Shown: in pieces, positions 23,988-32,267 of the stretch
How positions within the stretch are numbered: position 1 is the first letter of the stretch
Layout: each line of letters opens with the position of its first letter
DNA from: Poriferisodalis sp965208895
Lineage (GTDB): Bacteria; Actinomycetota; Acidimicrobiia; Acidimicrobiales; Poriferisodalaceae
Direction: 5' to 3'
DNA: 64,000 bases
Assembly (NCBI RefSeq): GCF_965208895.1
Contig: NZ_OZ242363.1
Span: 2,728,001 to 2,792,000, forward strand
Position numbers and translations under genes: made by a program
The notes under the pieces: generated by a model
The model's input: only the letters and a program-made list of their open reading frames with translations
Database searches by the model: none
Told to the model about the DNA's origin: nothing

Positions 23988-25000
23988 GCGGCGGCGGCAC
24001 GGTGGCAGCGTCGCCGGGTCTCAGACCGGCGTCACGCCGCGCAGCAGTGCTGTGGATTGGGCCGGCGGTCGCGTTGGGTGATGCCGCCATCAGTGCTGGG
24101 TTGATCTGGTTCGGGGTGCTGATCGGTGCGCTGTGGGCGGGCGCCTTGACATTCGGGCTCACCATGACGGCGATCGCCATGGTGGGAGCTTGGCAAGCCG
24201 CAAGCGTTCGCAGCAGTACCGATGCGCCACGTTCTTCGCCGGGCGCCGGCGGGGCGTCCGCACAGCCCACGCTGCACCCGAGTTATCGGCTGCCGGCGGC
24301 CGCGTTGGCCGGTGCAGTCGGGTTCGCGGGCGTCCTCGACACCCGCTTGGCAGGAGCCGTGCTCGGCGCAGCCGTTGTGGCCAGCTTCATCGTGGTCGGT
24401 GCCTTGAAACCCGGCCGCTCCGGCACCAACACACCGTCCGCAGATCACTCGTCCCCATCGCCATTCCTGGCCCGTGCGGGATTGCTGGTCCGCACGTGGA
24501 TGCAGGTCGGCGTCACCGCTGCGTGTGCGGCGGCGGTCGCCCGCTACTCGCTCGGCGCGGCACTCGTACTCGTGAGCGCGGCTGCGATCTACGACGCTGG
24601 CAATCACCTCAGCGCGGCGGGTCGGCCGCCGAGTGTGCGGGGCCCCCTGGTCGGGGTGGTCGCAGCCGCGATCGCGATCTTTGCGCTGACCGGTTTGAGC
24701 GTGCCGCCCTTCGCACCCACCGACGTCATCAGGTTTGGCCTGCTCGCTGCGGTGACGCTGCCGCTCGGCCCTGCCATTGCCCGAACGAACACAGCGATCG
24801 CCGCACGACCCCGGGAGCGACTGCGGGATGGGGCCGATGCTGCGAGCCGATCAGCCGTCGGCCGCAGCGAGTCACGGCTCGCCGGCGGGCTCCACCGAGC
24901 GCGGCAGCGCCTGAGGGGGGAGTGGGCTGTGCGCAGGATCGATTCGCTCAGCGTCACGGCGCTGGTGTGGATGTGGGGCTTGGGTCTGCTCAATGTCTGA
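23984..25000 (+). CDS. Polytopic membrane protein of unknown function
   Basis: A 338-residue protein with about eight hydrophobic segments, for example VLWIGPAVALGDAAISAGLIW and AGAVLGAAVVASFIVVGAL. A Gly/Ala-rich loop at residues about 70-95 and a basic loop near 280-310 separate them. Segment SAAAIYDAGNHLSAAG followed by RGPLVGVVAAA has some resemblance to the CDP-alcohol or cytidylyltransferase membrane enzymes, too weak to name. The likely start is TTG 23984, overlapping the moaD stop by 4 bases, so it is coupled to moaD. Confidence 0.6.
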   Translation: MSGGGTVAASPGLRPASRRAAVLWIGPAVALGDAAISAGLIWFGVLIGALWAGALTFGLTMTAIAMVGAWQAASVRSSTDAPRSSPGAGGASAQPTLHPSYRLPAAALAGAVGFAGVLDTRLAGAVLGAAVVASFIVVGALKPGRSGTNTPSADHSSPSPFLARAGLLVRTWMQVGVTAACAAAVARYSLGAALVLVSAAAIYDAGNHLSAAGRPPSVRGPLVGVVAAAIAIFALTGLSVPPFAPTDVIRFGLLAAVTLPLGPAIARTNTAIAARPRERLRDGADAASRSAVGRSESRLAGGLHRARQRLRGEWAVRRIDSLSVTALVWMWGLGLLNV

Positions 25001-25106
25001 TCGCTGCCCCTGCTCTGATCGCTGCGCCGGAGCGGCCCCGGCGTGGTCGCGGCGGCGCGCTGGCGTGGTGCGGCTCGCTGAGATCGTGCATCTCCGGCGA
25101 TCTGCG

Positions 25107-25112
25107 TAGCGT
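25107..25112 (+). promoter_or_regulatory. -10 element of mshA, leaderless type
   Basis: TAGCGT lies 8 bases before GTG 25121. Confidence 0.45.
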
Positions 25113-25120
25113 TATCGGCC

Positions 25121-26392
25121 GTGACCCCCGATGCTCCCGATCTTCAGGTGCCGGGCGAACCTGGTCGCGTCGCGAGAGTTGCGGTGCTGTGCATGCACAC
25201 CTCGCCGCTCCACCAGCCAGGCAGCGGCGACGGCGGCGGCTTGAACGTGTACGTGCGTGAGCTCACCGCCGCGCTGGCCCATCTTGGGGTCGATTGCGAC
25301 ATCTACACCCGTCGCACCGATCCGTCGCAACCGGACCACATCGAAGTCGAGTCGGGGCTGAGCGTCACCCACGTCGACGCCGGTGCTCCATCGCTCGACA
25401 AGGATGATCTGCTCGCGGTCGTCGCAGCGTTTGCTGATCGGGTCGGCGAGCACCTGGCTCGGCGGCCAGTCGACGCAATCCACGCTCACTACTGGTTGAG
25501 CGGCCTGGCCGGACACGAGCTGAAGCACCGCCTCGATGTCCCGCTGGCCGTCACCTTTCACACGCTGGGCCGAGTCAAGGCGAGCACCGGTGAGGCCGAG
25601 CCGCGCCACCGCGGCGAGGCCGAGCAGCGTGTCATCGATTGCGCGGACGCCGTGTTCACCTCGGGAGACGCGGAGGCGGGCCAGCTCAGATCGCTGTACG
25701 ACGTACCGCCAGAACGAGTTCACGTGCTGACACCCGGCGTGGACCGGGCCATGTTCGCGCCAGGTCAGCGACACGCCGCGCGCGCGGCAATCGGGCTTCC
25801 GCCCGGACCGGTGCTGCTGTTCGTCGGACGGTTGCAGCCGCTCAAGGGCGCCGAATTGGCGATCGAGACCCTCGCCGCCACGAGAGCTGGGGGCCCAGCG
25901 GGCGCCAACGCGCAGCTCGTCATCGTGGGAGGGCCCAGCGGTCCGCAAGGCCACGCCACGCTCGCCCGGCTGGCGAGTATGGCCGACGATCTGGCGGTCT
26001 CGGACTGTGTGCAGTTCGTCGATCCTCTCCCGCACCACCTGTTGTCGACCTATTACCGGGCCGCTGATGTGTGCCTGGTGCCGAGCCGATCCGAGTCGTT
26101 CGGACTGGTCGCTCTGGAGGCCGCGGCGTGCGGGACGCCGGTTGTCGCGTCGGATGTCGGGGGTTTGCGCGACAACGTTGTCGAGGGACGCACCGGCTAC
26201 CTCATCGCTGGCCGCAGCGGCGAGGCGTATGCCCGCCGCGTCACCGACATCCTCACTGATCCGCTGCTGGCGCTGCGCCTCGGCGACGCCGGCTCTCGCC
26301 GCGCCGAGCGCTATAGCTGGCGTGCGAGCGCGGCAGCAGCGCTGGACGTGCTCGACGCCGCGGGCCGGCGAGAGCTTGTCGCTTGCCTGTGA
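25121..26392 (+). CDS. mshA: MshA-like GT4 glycosyltransferase (mycothiol biosynthesis)
   Basis: Probably D-inositol-3-phosphate glycosyltransferase, the first mycothiol enzyme, transferring GlcNAc from UDP-GlcNAc. The 423-residue product has the GT4 layout: N-terminal GDGGGLNVYVRELTAALAHL, then IHAHYWLSGLAGHELKHRL and TFHTLGRVKA, and in the C-terminal domain VLTPGVDRAMF, LLFVGRLQPLKGAELAI and SRSESFGLVALEAAACGTPV, where the donor-binding E-x7-E lies. These are the motifs of actinobacterial MshA. The next gene encodes a YbjN-domain protein, the neighbour usually found beside mshA. Confidence 0.88.
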   Translation: MTPDAPDLQVPGEPGRVARVAVLCMHTSPLHQPGSGDGGGLNVYVRELTAALAHLGVDCDIYTRRTDPSQPDHIEVESGLSVTHVDAGAPSLDKDDLLAVVAAFADRVGEHLARRPVDAIHAHYWLSGLAGHELKHRLDVPLAVTFHTLGRVKASTGEAEPRHRGEAEQRVIDCADAVFTSGDAEAGQLRSLYDVPPERVHVLTPGVDRAMFAPGQRHAARAAIGLPPGPVLLFVGRLQPLKGAELAIETLAATRAGGPAGANAQLVIVGGPSGPQGHATLARLASMADDLAVSDCVQFVDPLPHHLLSTYYRAADVCLVPSRSESFGLVALEAAACGTPVVASDVGGLRDNVVEGRTGYLIAGRSGEAYARRVTDILTDPLLALRLGDAGSRRAERYSWRASAAAALDVLDAAGRRELVACL

Positions 26393-26411
26393 ATCTCGGG
26401 TCGGTCGCGCC

Positions 26412-26906
26412 ATGACTCGTCGCCCGGCAACCGCCGCCGAGCTCGATCAGCTCGAGGCCCGCATGGACGACTGGCTGGCCGAATGGGCTCGCTCACAGTC
26501 TCACGGCGCTCCCGATGAACGACCGATGCTGCTGGACGTGACCCGTGACTCCGAGGTGCCGCGCCGCTGGTACGTGCGTCTTGCGGGGGAATCCCGCGAT
26601 GTCATCGCCATCTGGTTGACGCTGCGCCAACGCACGCTGGCCTATGAGTCCTACGTCCTTCCTGCCCCACAGCTTCGAGCAGATCAGGTTGCCGACTTCG
26701 TTCTGCGACGCAACTACTCGCTGGTGGGTGCCCAGTACGGCGTCGGTCCCGAGGATGCGCTGTATGTGACGGGAGAACTGCCTACCCACTGCGTCGACGA
26801 GGACGAGATGGACCGGATTGTCGGGTCGCTTTGGGCGTACATCGAGCGTGACTTCACGACGCTCGTCCGGCTGGGCTTCCAGAAGCAGATGCCGAAAACC
26901 ATTTGA
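26412..26906 (+). CDS. YbjN-domain protein
   Basis: A 164-residue cytoplasmic protein with the YbjN/type III secretion chaperone-like fold. Visible segments are LTLRQRTLAYESYVLPAP, DFVLRRNYSLVGAQYGVGPE and ALYVTGELPTHCVDEDEM, followed by a C-terminal helix. In many actinobacteria such a gene follows mshA, so it may support mycothiol-related stress responses; its biochemical role is not known. ATG 26412 lies 19 bases after the mshA stop. Confidence 0.75.
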   Translation: MTRRPATAAELDQLEARMDDWLAEWARSQSHGAPDERPMLLDVTRDSEVPRRWYVRLAGESRDVIAIWLTLRQRTLAYESYVLPAPQLRADQVADFVLRRNYSLVGAQYGVGPEDALYVTGELPTHCVDEDEMDRIVGSLWAYIERDFTTLVRLGFQKQMPKTI

Positions 26907-27032
26907 TGTGTTTCGTAGTTTTCTGATTGATTTGGCGCTCGCCGGGGCACTCGCCAGCAGGCATGCAGGGAAGTGCTCCACTCACTGACTGCGAGTGCCC
27001 CGGCACCGCCCCCGACGAGGAAGCGCCAGTAG

Positions 27033-27130
27033 GTGAACCCTTCCGTTGTCGCACCAGTCGTTTCCCGCTCTTGTTCGCTGTCGCTCACGGGCCGCTCGGG
27101 CCACGGCTTCGCCTATCGGCTCAGCCTCTC
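27033..27130 (+). repeat. Dispersed intergenic repeat, copy A
   Basis: Shares GTGAACCC, TTTCCCGCTCT, then CACGGGCCGCTCGGGCCACG and GGCTTCGCC plus GGCTCAGCCTCT with copy B at 30441-30537. It sits between the YbjN gene and proC. Other relatives are at 22027, 27968 and 45442. Confidence 0.8.
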
Positions 27131-27154
27131 AGCAGGGGTCCCGATGCCGTCCGG

Positions 27155-27160
27155 TACCGT
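27155..27160 (+). promoter_or_regulatory. -10 element of proC, leaderless type
   Basis: TACCGT lies 6 bases before ATG 27167. Confidence 0.45.
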
Positions 27161-27166
27161 GACCGC

Positions 27167-27958
27167 ATGGCTGAGAGGATCGATCTGCTGATCGTCGGCG
27201 GCGGCAAGATGGGCGAAGCGCTGCTGGGCGGATTGCTCGCCGCGGGCCGCAGTGCCCAGAACATCTGCGTCTCAGAGCCGATTCCCGCCCGCCGCGATGA
27301 GCTGGCAGACCGCTATGGCGTCGCCGTCACGGACGAAATCGCGGCCTCGGCGGGTGCCATCCTCGCGACCAAGCCCGACGTGATCCCGACTGTTGCGTCT
27401 GCTGTCACCGCGGCCGGCACCGACCGCGTCCTCTCCATTGCCGCAGGTGTGACGCTCGCAACGCTGGGCGGCGCGGCCCGCAGCGGTACTCCCATCGTGC
27501 GCGCCATGCCCAACACGCCCGCGTTGGTGTCGGAAGGGGCGGCGGCCATCTGCGCGAACGAGCACGCTTCCGATGCCGACCTTGACTGGGCCAGCGAGAT
27601 CCTCGGGTCGGTCGGCAAAGTAGCGCGCGTCTCTGAGCACCTGATGGACGCTGTGACTGGTTTGTCAGGATCGGGTCCGGCGTACGTCTTCCTTGTGGCC
27701 GAAGCGATGATCGAAGCGGGCGTCCTCATGGGTCTGAGCCGTCCCGTGGCTACCGAACTGGCCATCCAGACCTTGCTCGGCTCAGCGACATTGCTGGCCC
27801 AAGGGCGTTCGCCTGCCGATCTGCGAGCCGATGTGACATCGCCCGGCGGCACCACCGCAGCCGGGCTTCGCGAGCTGGAACGTCACGGTGTGCGCGCTGC
27901 ATTCGCTGCGGCTATCGAAGCCGCTACCCGCCGATCCGCCGAACTCGGCAAAGCGTGA
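27167..27958 (+). CDS. proC: Pyrroline-5-carboxylate reductase
   Basis: Last enzyme of proline synthesis, reducing 1-pyrroline-5-carboxylate with NAD(P)H. The 263-residue product has the Rossmann start LLIVGGGKMGEALLGGLLAA, the conserved VRAMPNTPALVSEGAAA, and the signature LSGSGPAYVFLVAEAMIEAG with DVTSPGGTTAAGLRELE near the end. Length is normal. ATG 27167 follows a -10 box by 6 bases; an upstream in-frame extension to 26927 crosses dispersed repeat A and is not coding. Confidence 0.95.
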   Translation: MAERIDLLIVGGGKMGEALLGGLLAAGRSAQNICVSEPIPARRDELADRYGVAVTDEIAASAGAILATKPDVIPTVASAVTAAGTDRVLSIAAGVTLATLGGAARSGTPIVRAMPNTPALVSEGAAAICANEHASDADLDWASEILGSVGKVARVSEHLMDAVTGLSGSGPAYVFLVAEAMIEAGVLMGLSRPVATELAIQTLLGSATLLAQGRSPADLRADVTSPGGTTAAGLRELERHGVRAAFAAAIEAATRRSAELGKA

Positions 27959-27967
27959 TCAGAATCC

Positions 27968-28096
27968 CAGAGGCTGAGCCCCGGGTCCGAGCGGCCCGCG
28001 AGCGAAGCGAGCTAGAGCGGGAAGCACAGGGCGAAGCCGTGGCCCGAGCGGCCCGTGAGCCCGTATCCAATCGAGACTGGGAACGAGAGCGGGAGA
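27968..28096 (-). repeat. Dispersed intergenic repeat, copy C, inverted and composite
   Basis: On the minus strand it contains TTCCCGCTCT twice, CACGGGCCGCTCGGGCCACG followed by GCTTCGCCC, and GGCTCAGCCTCT, so it looks like two partial units in tandem. It lies between proC and the SAM hydrolase-like gene, opposite in orientation to copies A and B. Confidence 0.7.
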
Positions 28097-28127
28097 TAAG
28101 GGTGCCGCCACGAGACGGACTGCAGTC

Positions 28128-28964
28128 GTGACGGGCTTCGACACAGTCACCCTCCTGAGTGATCTCGGTACCGCAGACGAATCGGTGGGTGTCATCCATT
28201 CGATCGTGCGCCAAGCCGCTCCCCACGCCGCCGTGATCGATCTGTGCCACGAGATCGATCCGGGCGATTCGCGCACCGCGGCGCTGATGTTGGTGCGCAG
28301 CGTGCCGCACCTCGCGCCTGGGGTCGTGCTGGCGTCATTGGGTCGCCGATTGGACAGGCCCGCCATCGCCGTCTCGGTCGGCGGCGGGCAGTCGATCTTG
28401 GTGGGCCCAGACAGCGGCGTGCTGGCGGCGGCAACAGCGGCAGTCGGCGGCGCAGACATGGCCATCCGCATCGATGTTCCCGGCTGCGGCGACCCACCAT
28501 CGGTGCTTCACCCGGCTCGTGACGTGCTCGCGCCCGCGGCCGGTCGCCTCGCGGCCGGTGAGCCGATCGAGGCGCTGGGCTCGCCCATTGAATCGACGCT
28601 GCTGCTGCCTTCCCTGGTTGCGGTTCCGCGCGTCGAAGACGACGGTTCGGTGACTGCCGAAGTGCTGTCGGTCACGCGCTGGGGCACGGTTCAGCTCAAC
28701 GTCGATCGTGAGACCCTGGCACCGCTCGGCGATCTCCTGGTCGCGGAGTGGACAGCCATCGCAACCGGTTCACACCCGGCCGAAGCGAACGCGCAGTCGG
28801 TCCAGGTGGCGCCCGCGGGCGCAGCCGGCGCGGTCAGCCTCGCGCTGTCCGATGATCCATTCGGTCTGCTTGAGCTGACGGTGGCCGGCGGGAGCGCGGC
28901 GCACCTGGGCTTCGCCGCAGGCACGGAGATCCGCCTGCGCCCCCCACATGAGACGGTGACATGA
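28128..28964 (+). CDS. SAM hydroxide adenosyltransferase (DUF62/SAM hydrolase family)
   Basis: A 278-residue protein of the family that includes bacterial fluorinase-like enzymes which split S-adenosylmethionine to adenosine and methionine. The N-terminal domain begins TVTLLSDLGTADESVGVIHS, matching the family's TLLTDFGTxDxYVG motif with its catalytic Asp, followed by VIDLCHEIDPGDSRTAALML. The C-terminal barrel has the usual SVTRWGTVQLNV segment. Start GTG 28128. The stop overlaps the start of a 29-residue membrane micro-protein as ATGA. Confidence 0.8.
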   Translation: MTGFDTVTLLSDLGTADESVGVIHSIVRQAAPHAAVIDLCHEIDPGDSRTAALMLVRSVPHLAPGVVLASLGRRLDRPAIAVSVGGGQSILVGPDSGVLAAATAAVGGADMAIRIDVPGCGDPPSVLHPARDVLAPAAGRLAAGEPIEALGSPIESTLLLPSLVAVPRVEDDGSVTAEVLSVTRWGTVQLNVDRETLAPLGDLLVAEWTAIATGSHPAEANAQSVQVAPAGAAGAVSLALSDDPFGLLELTVAGGSAAHLGFAAGTEIRLRPPHETVT

Positions 28965-29050
28965 GACCTCGAACTGCGCTCGTACTTGCCGCGCTCGTCG
29001 CACTCATCTTGCTCGCGGCCACCCTCAGGCTGCTGTTCTTCTTCAATTGA
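28961..29050 (+). CDS. 29-residue single-helix membrane micro-protein
   Basis: ATG 28961 overlaps the stop of the SAM hydrolase-like gene (ATGA). It encodes a basic start MRPRT, one strongly hydrophobic helix LVLAALVALILLAATL and the end RLLFFFN, then TGA. The composition fits an inside-positive single-pass protein, and the coupling supports translation. No function is known; a partner in hemA or the preceding enzyme is only a guess. Too short for standard gene callers. Confidence 0.55.
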   Translation: MRPRTALVLAALVALILLAATLRLLFFFN

Positions 29051-29158
29051 GCGCCCCGGAGTCACACTCGTGGCGCAAACCTGGGTCAAGCGCGTGGAAA
29101 CGGGGTACCGGATCGGCGAGACTGTGGGGGCCGCATTTCCGAACCCTGGGTAGTCCTC

Positions 29159-30418
29159 GTGTCCATCGTTGTCATGGGCGTGAGCCATCGCAGCACTCCG
29201 CTTGAGCTATTGGAGCGCTGCACGGTTCCCGCTGCCGACGTGCCGAAACGACTTGGTGATCTCGCATCGTGCGAGAACGTCAGCGAAGCCGTCGTCGTGT
29301 CGACGTGCAACCGAACCGAGGCCTACGTGGTGGCCGAGCGGTTCCATGCGGCGTTCGGCGAGGTGCGCGACTTCTTCTGCACGCTGTCGGGTGCGGCGCC
29401 CGCCGATCTGTCCGACCATCTCTACGTCCATTACGACGACGATGCGGCCCGTCACCTGTTCCGTGTGACGAGCGGCCTGGATTCAGCGGTGCTGGGAGAG
29501 CATGAGATCTTGGGTCAGGTGCGCACGGCGTGGGACGCGGCGCGAACTGAAGGTACCGCTGGCACGGTGCTCAACCAGCTGTTCCGGCATGGGATCAGCG
29601 CTGGCAAGCGTGCGCGCACCGAGACCGGCATCTCGCGGGGGACCGCGTCGATCAGTCACGCCGCGGTCAGCATGGCCAAGAACCATCTCGGCACGTTGGA
29701 AGGCTCCCGGGTGCTCGTCGTGGGTGCCGGCGAAATGGCCGAGGGCATGATCGTTGCGCTCGCGGCGGCCGGTCCCGCAGCCGTGCAGGTAGCCAATCGC
29801 ACGCCCTCGCACGCCGAGGCCCTGGCCGCGCGGGTAGGCGGCCATCATCTGCCGCTCGCAAGCCTGGAGGACGCCCTGGTCGAGGTTGATCTGCTGCTGA
29901 CATCCACAGGTGCGACATCGGTGATCGTCGACCACGCCAGCGTGGGAGCAGTCATCGAGCGGCGTGCGGGCCGTCCGTTGCTGATCGTCGACATCGCCGT
30001 ACCCCGTGATGTCGACCCTGCCGTGGCGCGCCTTGCGGGCGTCACCCTCCTCGACATGGACGACCTGTCCCGTTTTGCCGATACCGGACACGTCCGCCGG
30101 CAAGCCGAAGTGGCAGCAGTCGAGTCGATCCTGGTCGACGAGACAGAGCGCTTCTCGGCCGATCGCAGTGCCCGAGAGATGGCACCACTGATCGAATCGC
30201 TCCGCGGGCAGGCAGAAGCGGTCCGCCGAGCCGAGATTGAGCGTGCACTGGCGGCGCATCCCGGTCTCGACGAAGACGCGCGCGAGGCCCTCGAGCGGGC
30301 AACCGCAGCGCTGGTCAACAAGCTGCTGCATCAGCCCACCGTCGCGCTGCGGACTGCGGCAGGCAAAGCCAAGGGCGACCGGCTCGCGGACTCGGTGCGC
30401 GACCTCTTCGATTTGTAG
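29159..30418 (+). CDS. hemA: Glutamyl-tRNA reductase
   Basis: First committed enzyme of C5-pathway tetrapyrrole synthesis; reduces glutamyl-tRNA to glutamate-1-semialdehyde with NADPH. The 419-residue product has the N-terminal VVMGVSHRSTPLELLER, the active-site Cys in VVVSTCNRTEAYVV (about residue 49), then FRVTSGLDSAVLGEHEILGQ, the NADPH domain starting VLVVGAGEMAEGMIV, and the C-terminal dimerisation helix rich in ERALAAHPGLDEDA. GTG 29159 is the start. It leads the hemA-hemC-hemD-hemL set; the hemA-hemC gap contains dispersed repeat B. Confidence 0.95.
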   Translation: MSIVVMGVSHRSTPLELLERCTVPAADVPKRLGDLASCENVSEAVVVSTCNRTEAYVVAERFHAAFGEVRDFFCTLSGAAPADLSDHLYVHYDDDAARHLFRVTSGLDSAVLGEHEILGQVRTAWDAARTEGTAGTVLNQLFRHGISAGKRARTETGISRGTASISHAAVSMAKNHLGTLEGSRVLVVGAGEMAEGMIVALAAAGPAAVQVANRTPSHAEALAARVGGHHLPLASLEDALVEVDLLLTSTGATSVIVDHASVGAVIERRAGRPLLIVDIAVPRDVDPAVARLAGVTLLDMDDLSRFADTGHVRRQAEVAAVESILVDETERFSADRSAREMAPLIESLRGQAEAVRRAEIERALAAHPGLDEDAREALERATAALVNKLLHQPTVALRTAAGKAKGDRLADSVRDLFDL

Positions 30419-30440
30419 ACCTAGGAGGGTGAGCAGGCTA

Positions 30441-30537
30441 GTGAACCCTCCCGTTGCGGCATGTGTTGTTTCCCGCTCTGATTCGCTGCGCTCACGGGCC
30501 GCTCGGGCCACGGCTTCGCCTGCTGGCTCAGCCTCTT
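30441..30537 (+). repeat. Dispersed intergenic repeat, copy B
   Basis: Near-match of copy A (27033-27130) over about 97 bases, in the same orientation, between hemA and hemC. It ends 6 bases before the hemC GTG. It is open as an N-terminal extension of hemC but is clearly a repeat. Confidence 0.8.
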
Positions 30538-30543
30538 GACCGC

Positions 30544-31458
30544 GTGAGGATCGCGACACGATCGAGCCCGCTCGCTACGTGGCAGGCGCGTGCCGTCGCG
30601 ACCGCACTAGCAGCAGCCGGAGCGTCCTGCGGCGACATCGAGCTCGTGCCGGTGCGCACAAGCGGAGACCTCGACCTGTCCACGCCGATCGCGCAGATGT
30701 CCGGAAGGGGAGTGTTTGTGACCGAGGTGCAAGCCGCCGTACTCGATGGGCGCGCCGATGCAGCGGTGCACAGCGCGAAAGACATGCGCTCGGACCCGAC
30801 TCCCGGCTTGACGCTGGCAGGCTGCCTGGCGAGAGGTGACGTGCGCGATGCGCTCGTCGGTCTCGAGCTCGATGCAATCGGGCACGGCGGCGTTGTCGCA
30901 ACCGGATCACAGCGCCGGCAGTGCCAACTGGCTGCACTGCGTCCCGATCTGGGGTTCACCGGATTGCGCGGGAATATGGCTCGTCGCATTGCCACAGCCA
31001 GCGAACCAGGCATCGACGCGGTGATCGTGGCAGCGGCGGCGCTGGAGCGTCTCGGTGAATCTGGGCAGATCGCGCAGCGATTCAGCCCCGACGAGATCGT
31101 GCCCCAGGTCGGGCAGGGTGCCATCGCGATCGAGCACCGAACCGACGACGCGCAAGCCGGGGCCGCAGTCAGGGCGATCATCGACCAGGCGACGACACGC
31201 TGCGTGCATGCCGAGCGTTCCTTCCTGCGGACGCTCGGCGGCGGTTGTGACCTGCCGACCGGCGCTCACGCCACTCTCGGCGCCGACGGGCACCTCCACA
31301 TGACCGCGCTGCTCGCGACGCCAGATCGCAGCGCCATCGTGCGCACCAGCGGCAGCGATGTCGACGGTCTCTCCCTGGGCGCGGCGTTGGCCCGCGAACT
31401 GATGACCCGAACCGGCGCAGACGCCGCCATGTGGTCCGCTCTGGGCGACGATGTCTGA
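30544..31458 (+). CDS. hemC: Hydroxymethylbilane synthase (porphobilinogen deaminase)
   Basis: Joins four porphobilinogen units into hydroxymethylbilane. The 304-residue product begins VRIATRSSPLATWQARAVAT, the canonical HMBS start, so GTG 30544 is taken and the upstream open frame is discarded as repeat. Conserved parts are VHSAKDMRSDPTPGL with the catalytic Asp further on in the domain, LRPDLGFTGLRGNMARRI, VPQVGQGAIAIEHR, and FLRTLGGGCDLPTGAHA with the Cys that carries the dipyrromethane cofactor. The stop overlaps hemD by 8 bases. Confidence 0.94.
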   Translation: MRIATRSSPLATWQARAVATALAAAGASCGDIELVPVRTSGDLDLSTPIAQMSGRGVFVTEVQAAVLDGRADAAVHSAKDMRSDPTPGLTLAGCLARGDVRDALVGLELDAIGHGGVVATGSQRRQCQLAALRPDLGFTGLRGNMARRIATASEPGIDAVIVAAAALERLGESGQIAQRFSPDEIVPQVGQGAIAIEHRTDDAQAGAAVRAIIDQATTRCVHAERSFLRTLGGGCDLPTGAHATLGADGHLHMTALLATPDRSAIVRTSGSDVDGLSLGAALARELMTRTGADAAMWSALGDDV

Positions 31459-32239
31459 AAGCCAACTCAGCGAACTCGCCGACCGCACGGTTGTCGTCAC
31501 GAGGGCGTCGCACCAGGCCGATCCATTGGCGGGCGCGCTGCGCAGCCACAAAGCGCGCCCCGTGATCGCTCCGGCCATTGCGGTGGTGCCGCCCCTGGAC
31601 GGCGGCCAACCGCTCGACGATGCCCTGCTGCGGCTCGAACAGTTCAGCTGGGTTGCGTTCACCTCGCCGAACGCGGTCGCAGCAACACTCGCACGCGCCG
31701 ACCGGCGCGGGGTGCGCCGTCGCTTCGCGCGCATCCGCGTCGCGGCCGTCGGTCCTGCCACCGCAGCCCGCGTCGAGGCCGAGCTAGACCGACCGGCCAA
31801 CCTCGTGCCCGACCGGAACGACGCAGTCGGCCTCGCTGAGGCCTTCGGCGATCCGCAACCGGGCGACGCGTGCTTTGTGCCGCACTCTGCGCAAGCCCGC
31901 CCCGAACTCGTCGACGGCCTGCGAGCCCGGGGCTGGGCCGTGGACGCAGTCAGCGCCTACCGCACGGTCACGCCCACGCTGTCAGACCATCTGATCGCCG
32001 ATGTGGCTGCAGCGGATGCCGTGATCTTCGCCTCACCGTCCGCGGTGGCGGGCCATCTGAGCCAGATCGGCGAGCGAAAGGTCCGCGCCAAGGTGGTCTG
32101 CATCGGCGACACCACGGCTGCTGCGTGTGCCGAAGCCGGACTGCCGGTGGCAGCTGTCGCCAGCCGTCCCTCCAACGAAGGTCTCGTCGAAGCAGTCGCG
32201 ACGGCGCTGCGCGCGGAACACCATCCGGCAAGCGACTGA
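31451..32239 (+). CDS. hemD: Uroporphyrinogen-III synthase
   Basis: Cyclises hydroxymethylbilane with inversion of ring D. The family is weakly conserved; visible hallmarks of the two alpha/beta domains are VVVTRASHQADPLAGALRSH at the start, FSWVAFTSPNAVAATLARA (SPNAV motif) and, in the second half, DAVIFASPSAVAGHLSQIG and VVCIGDTTAAACAEAGLPV. The 262-residue length is normal. It overlaps hemC by 8 bases and is followed by hemL, so position confirms the assignment. Confidence 0.9.
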   Translation: MSESQLSELADRTVVVTRASHQADPLAGALRSHKARPVIAPAIAVVPPLDGGQPLDDALLRLEQFSWVAFTSPNAVAATLARADRRGVRRRFARIRVAAVGPATAARVEAELDRPANLVPDRNDAVGLAEAFGDPQPGDACFVPHSAQARPELVDGLRARGWAVDAVSAYRTVTPTLSDHLIADVAAADAVIFASPSAVAGHLSQIGERKVRAKVVCIGDTTAAACAEAGLPVAAVASRPSNEGLVEAVATALRAEHHPASD

Positions 32240-32254
32240 GCGCATCGGCACCCC

Positions 32255-32260
32255 TACGCT
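32255..32260 (+). promoter_or_regulatory. -10 element of hemL, leaderless type
   Basis: TACGCT lies 7 bases before GTG 32268, between hemD and hemL. It suggests that hemL also has its own leaderless promoter inside the hem set. Confidence 0.4.
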
Positions 32261-32267
32261 GCGAGCC

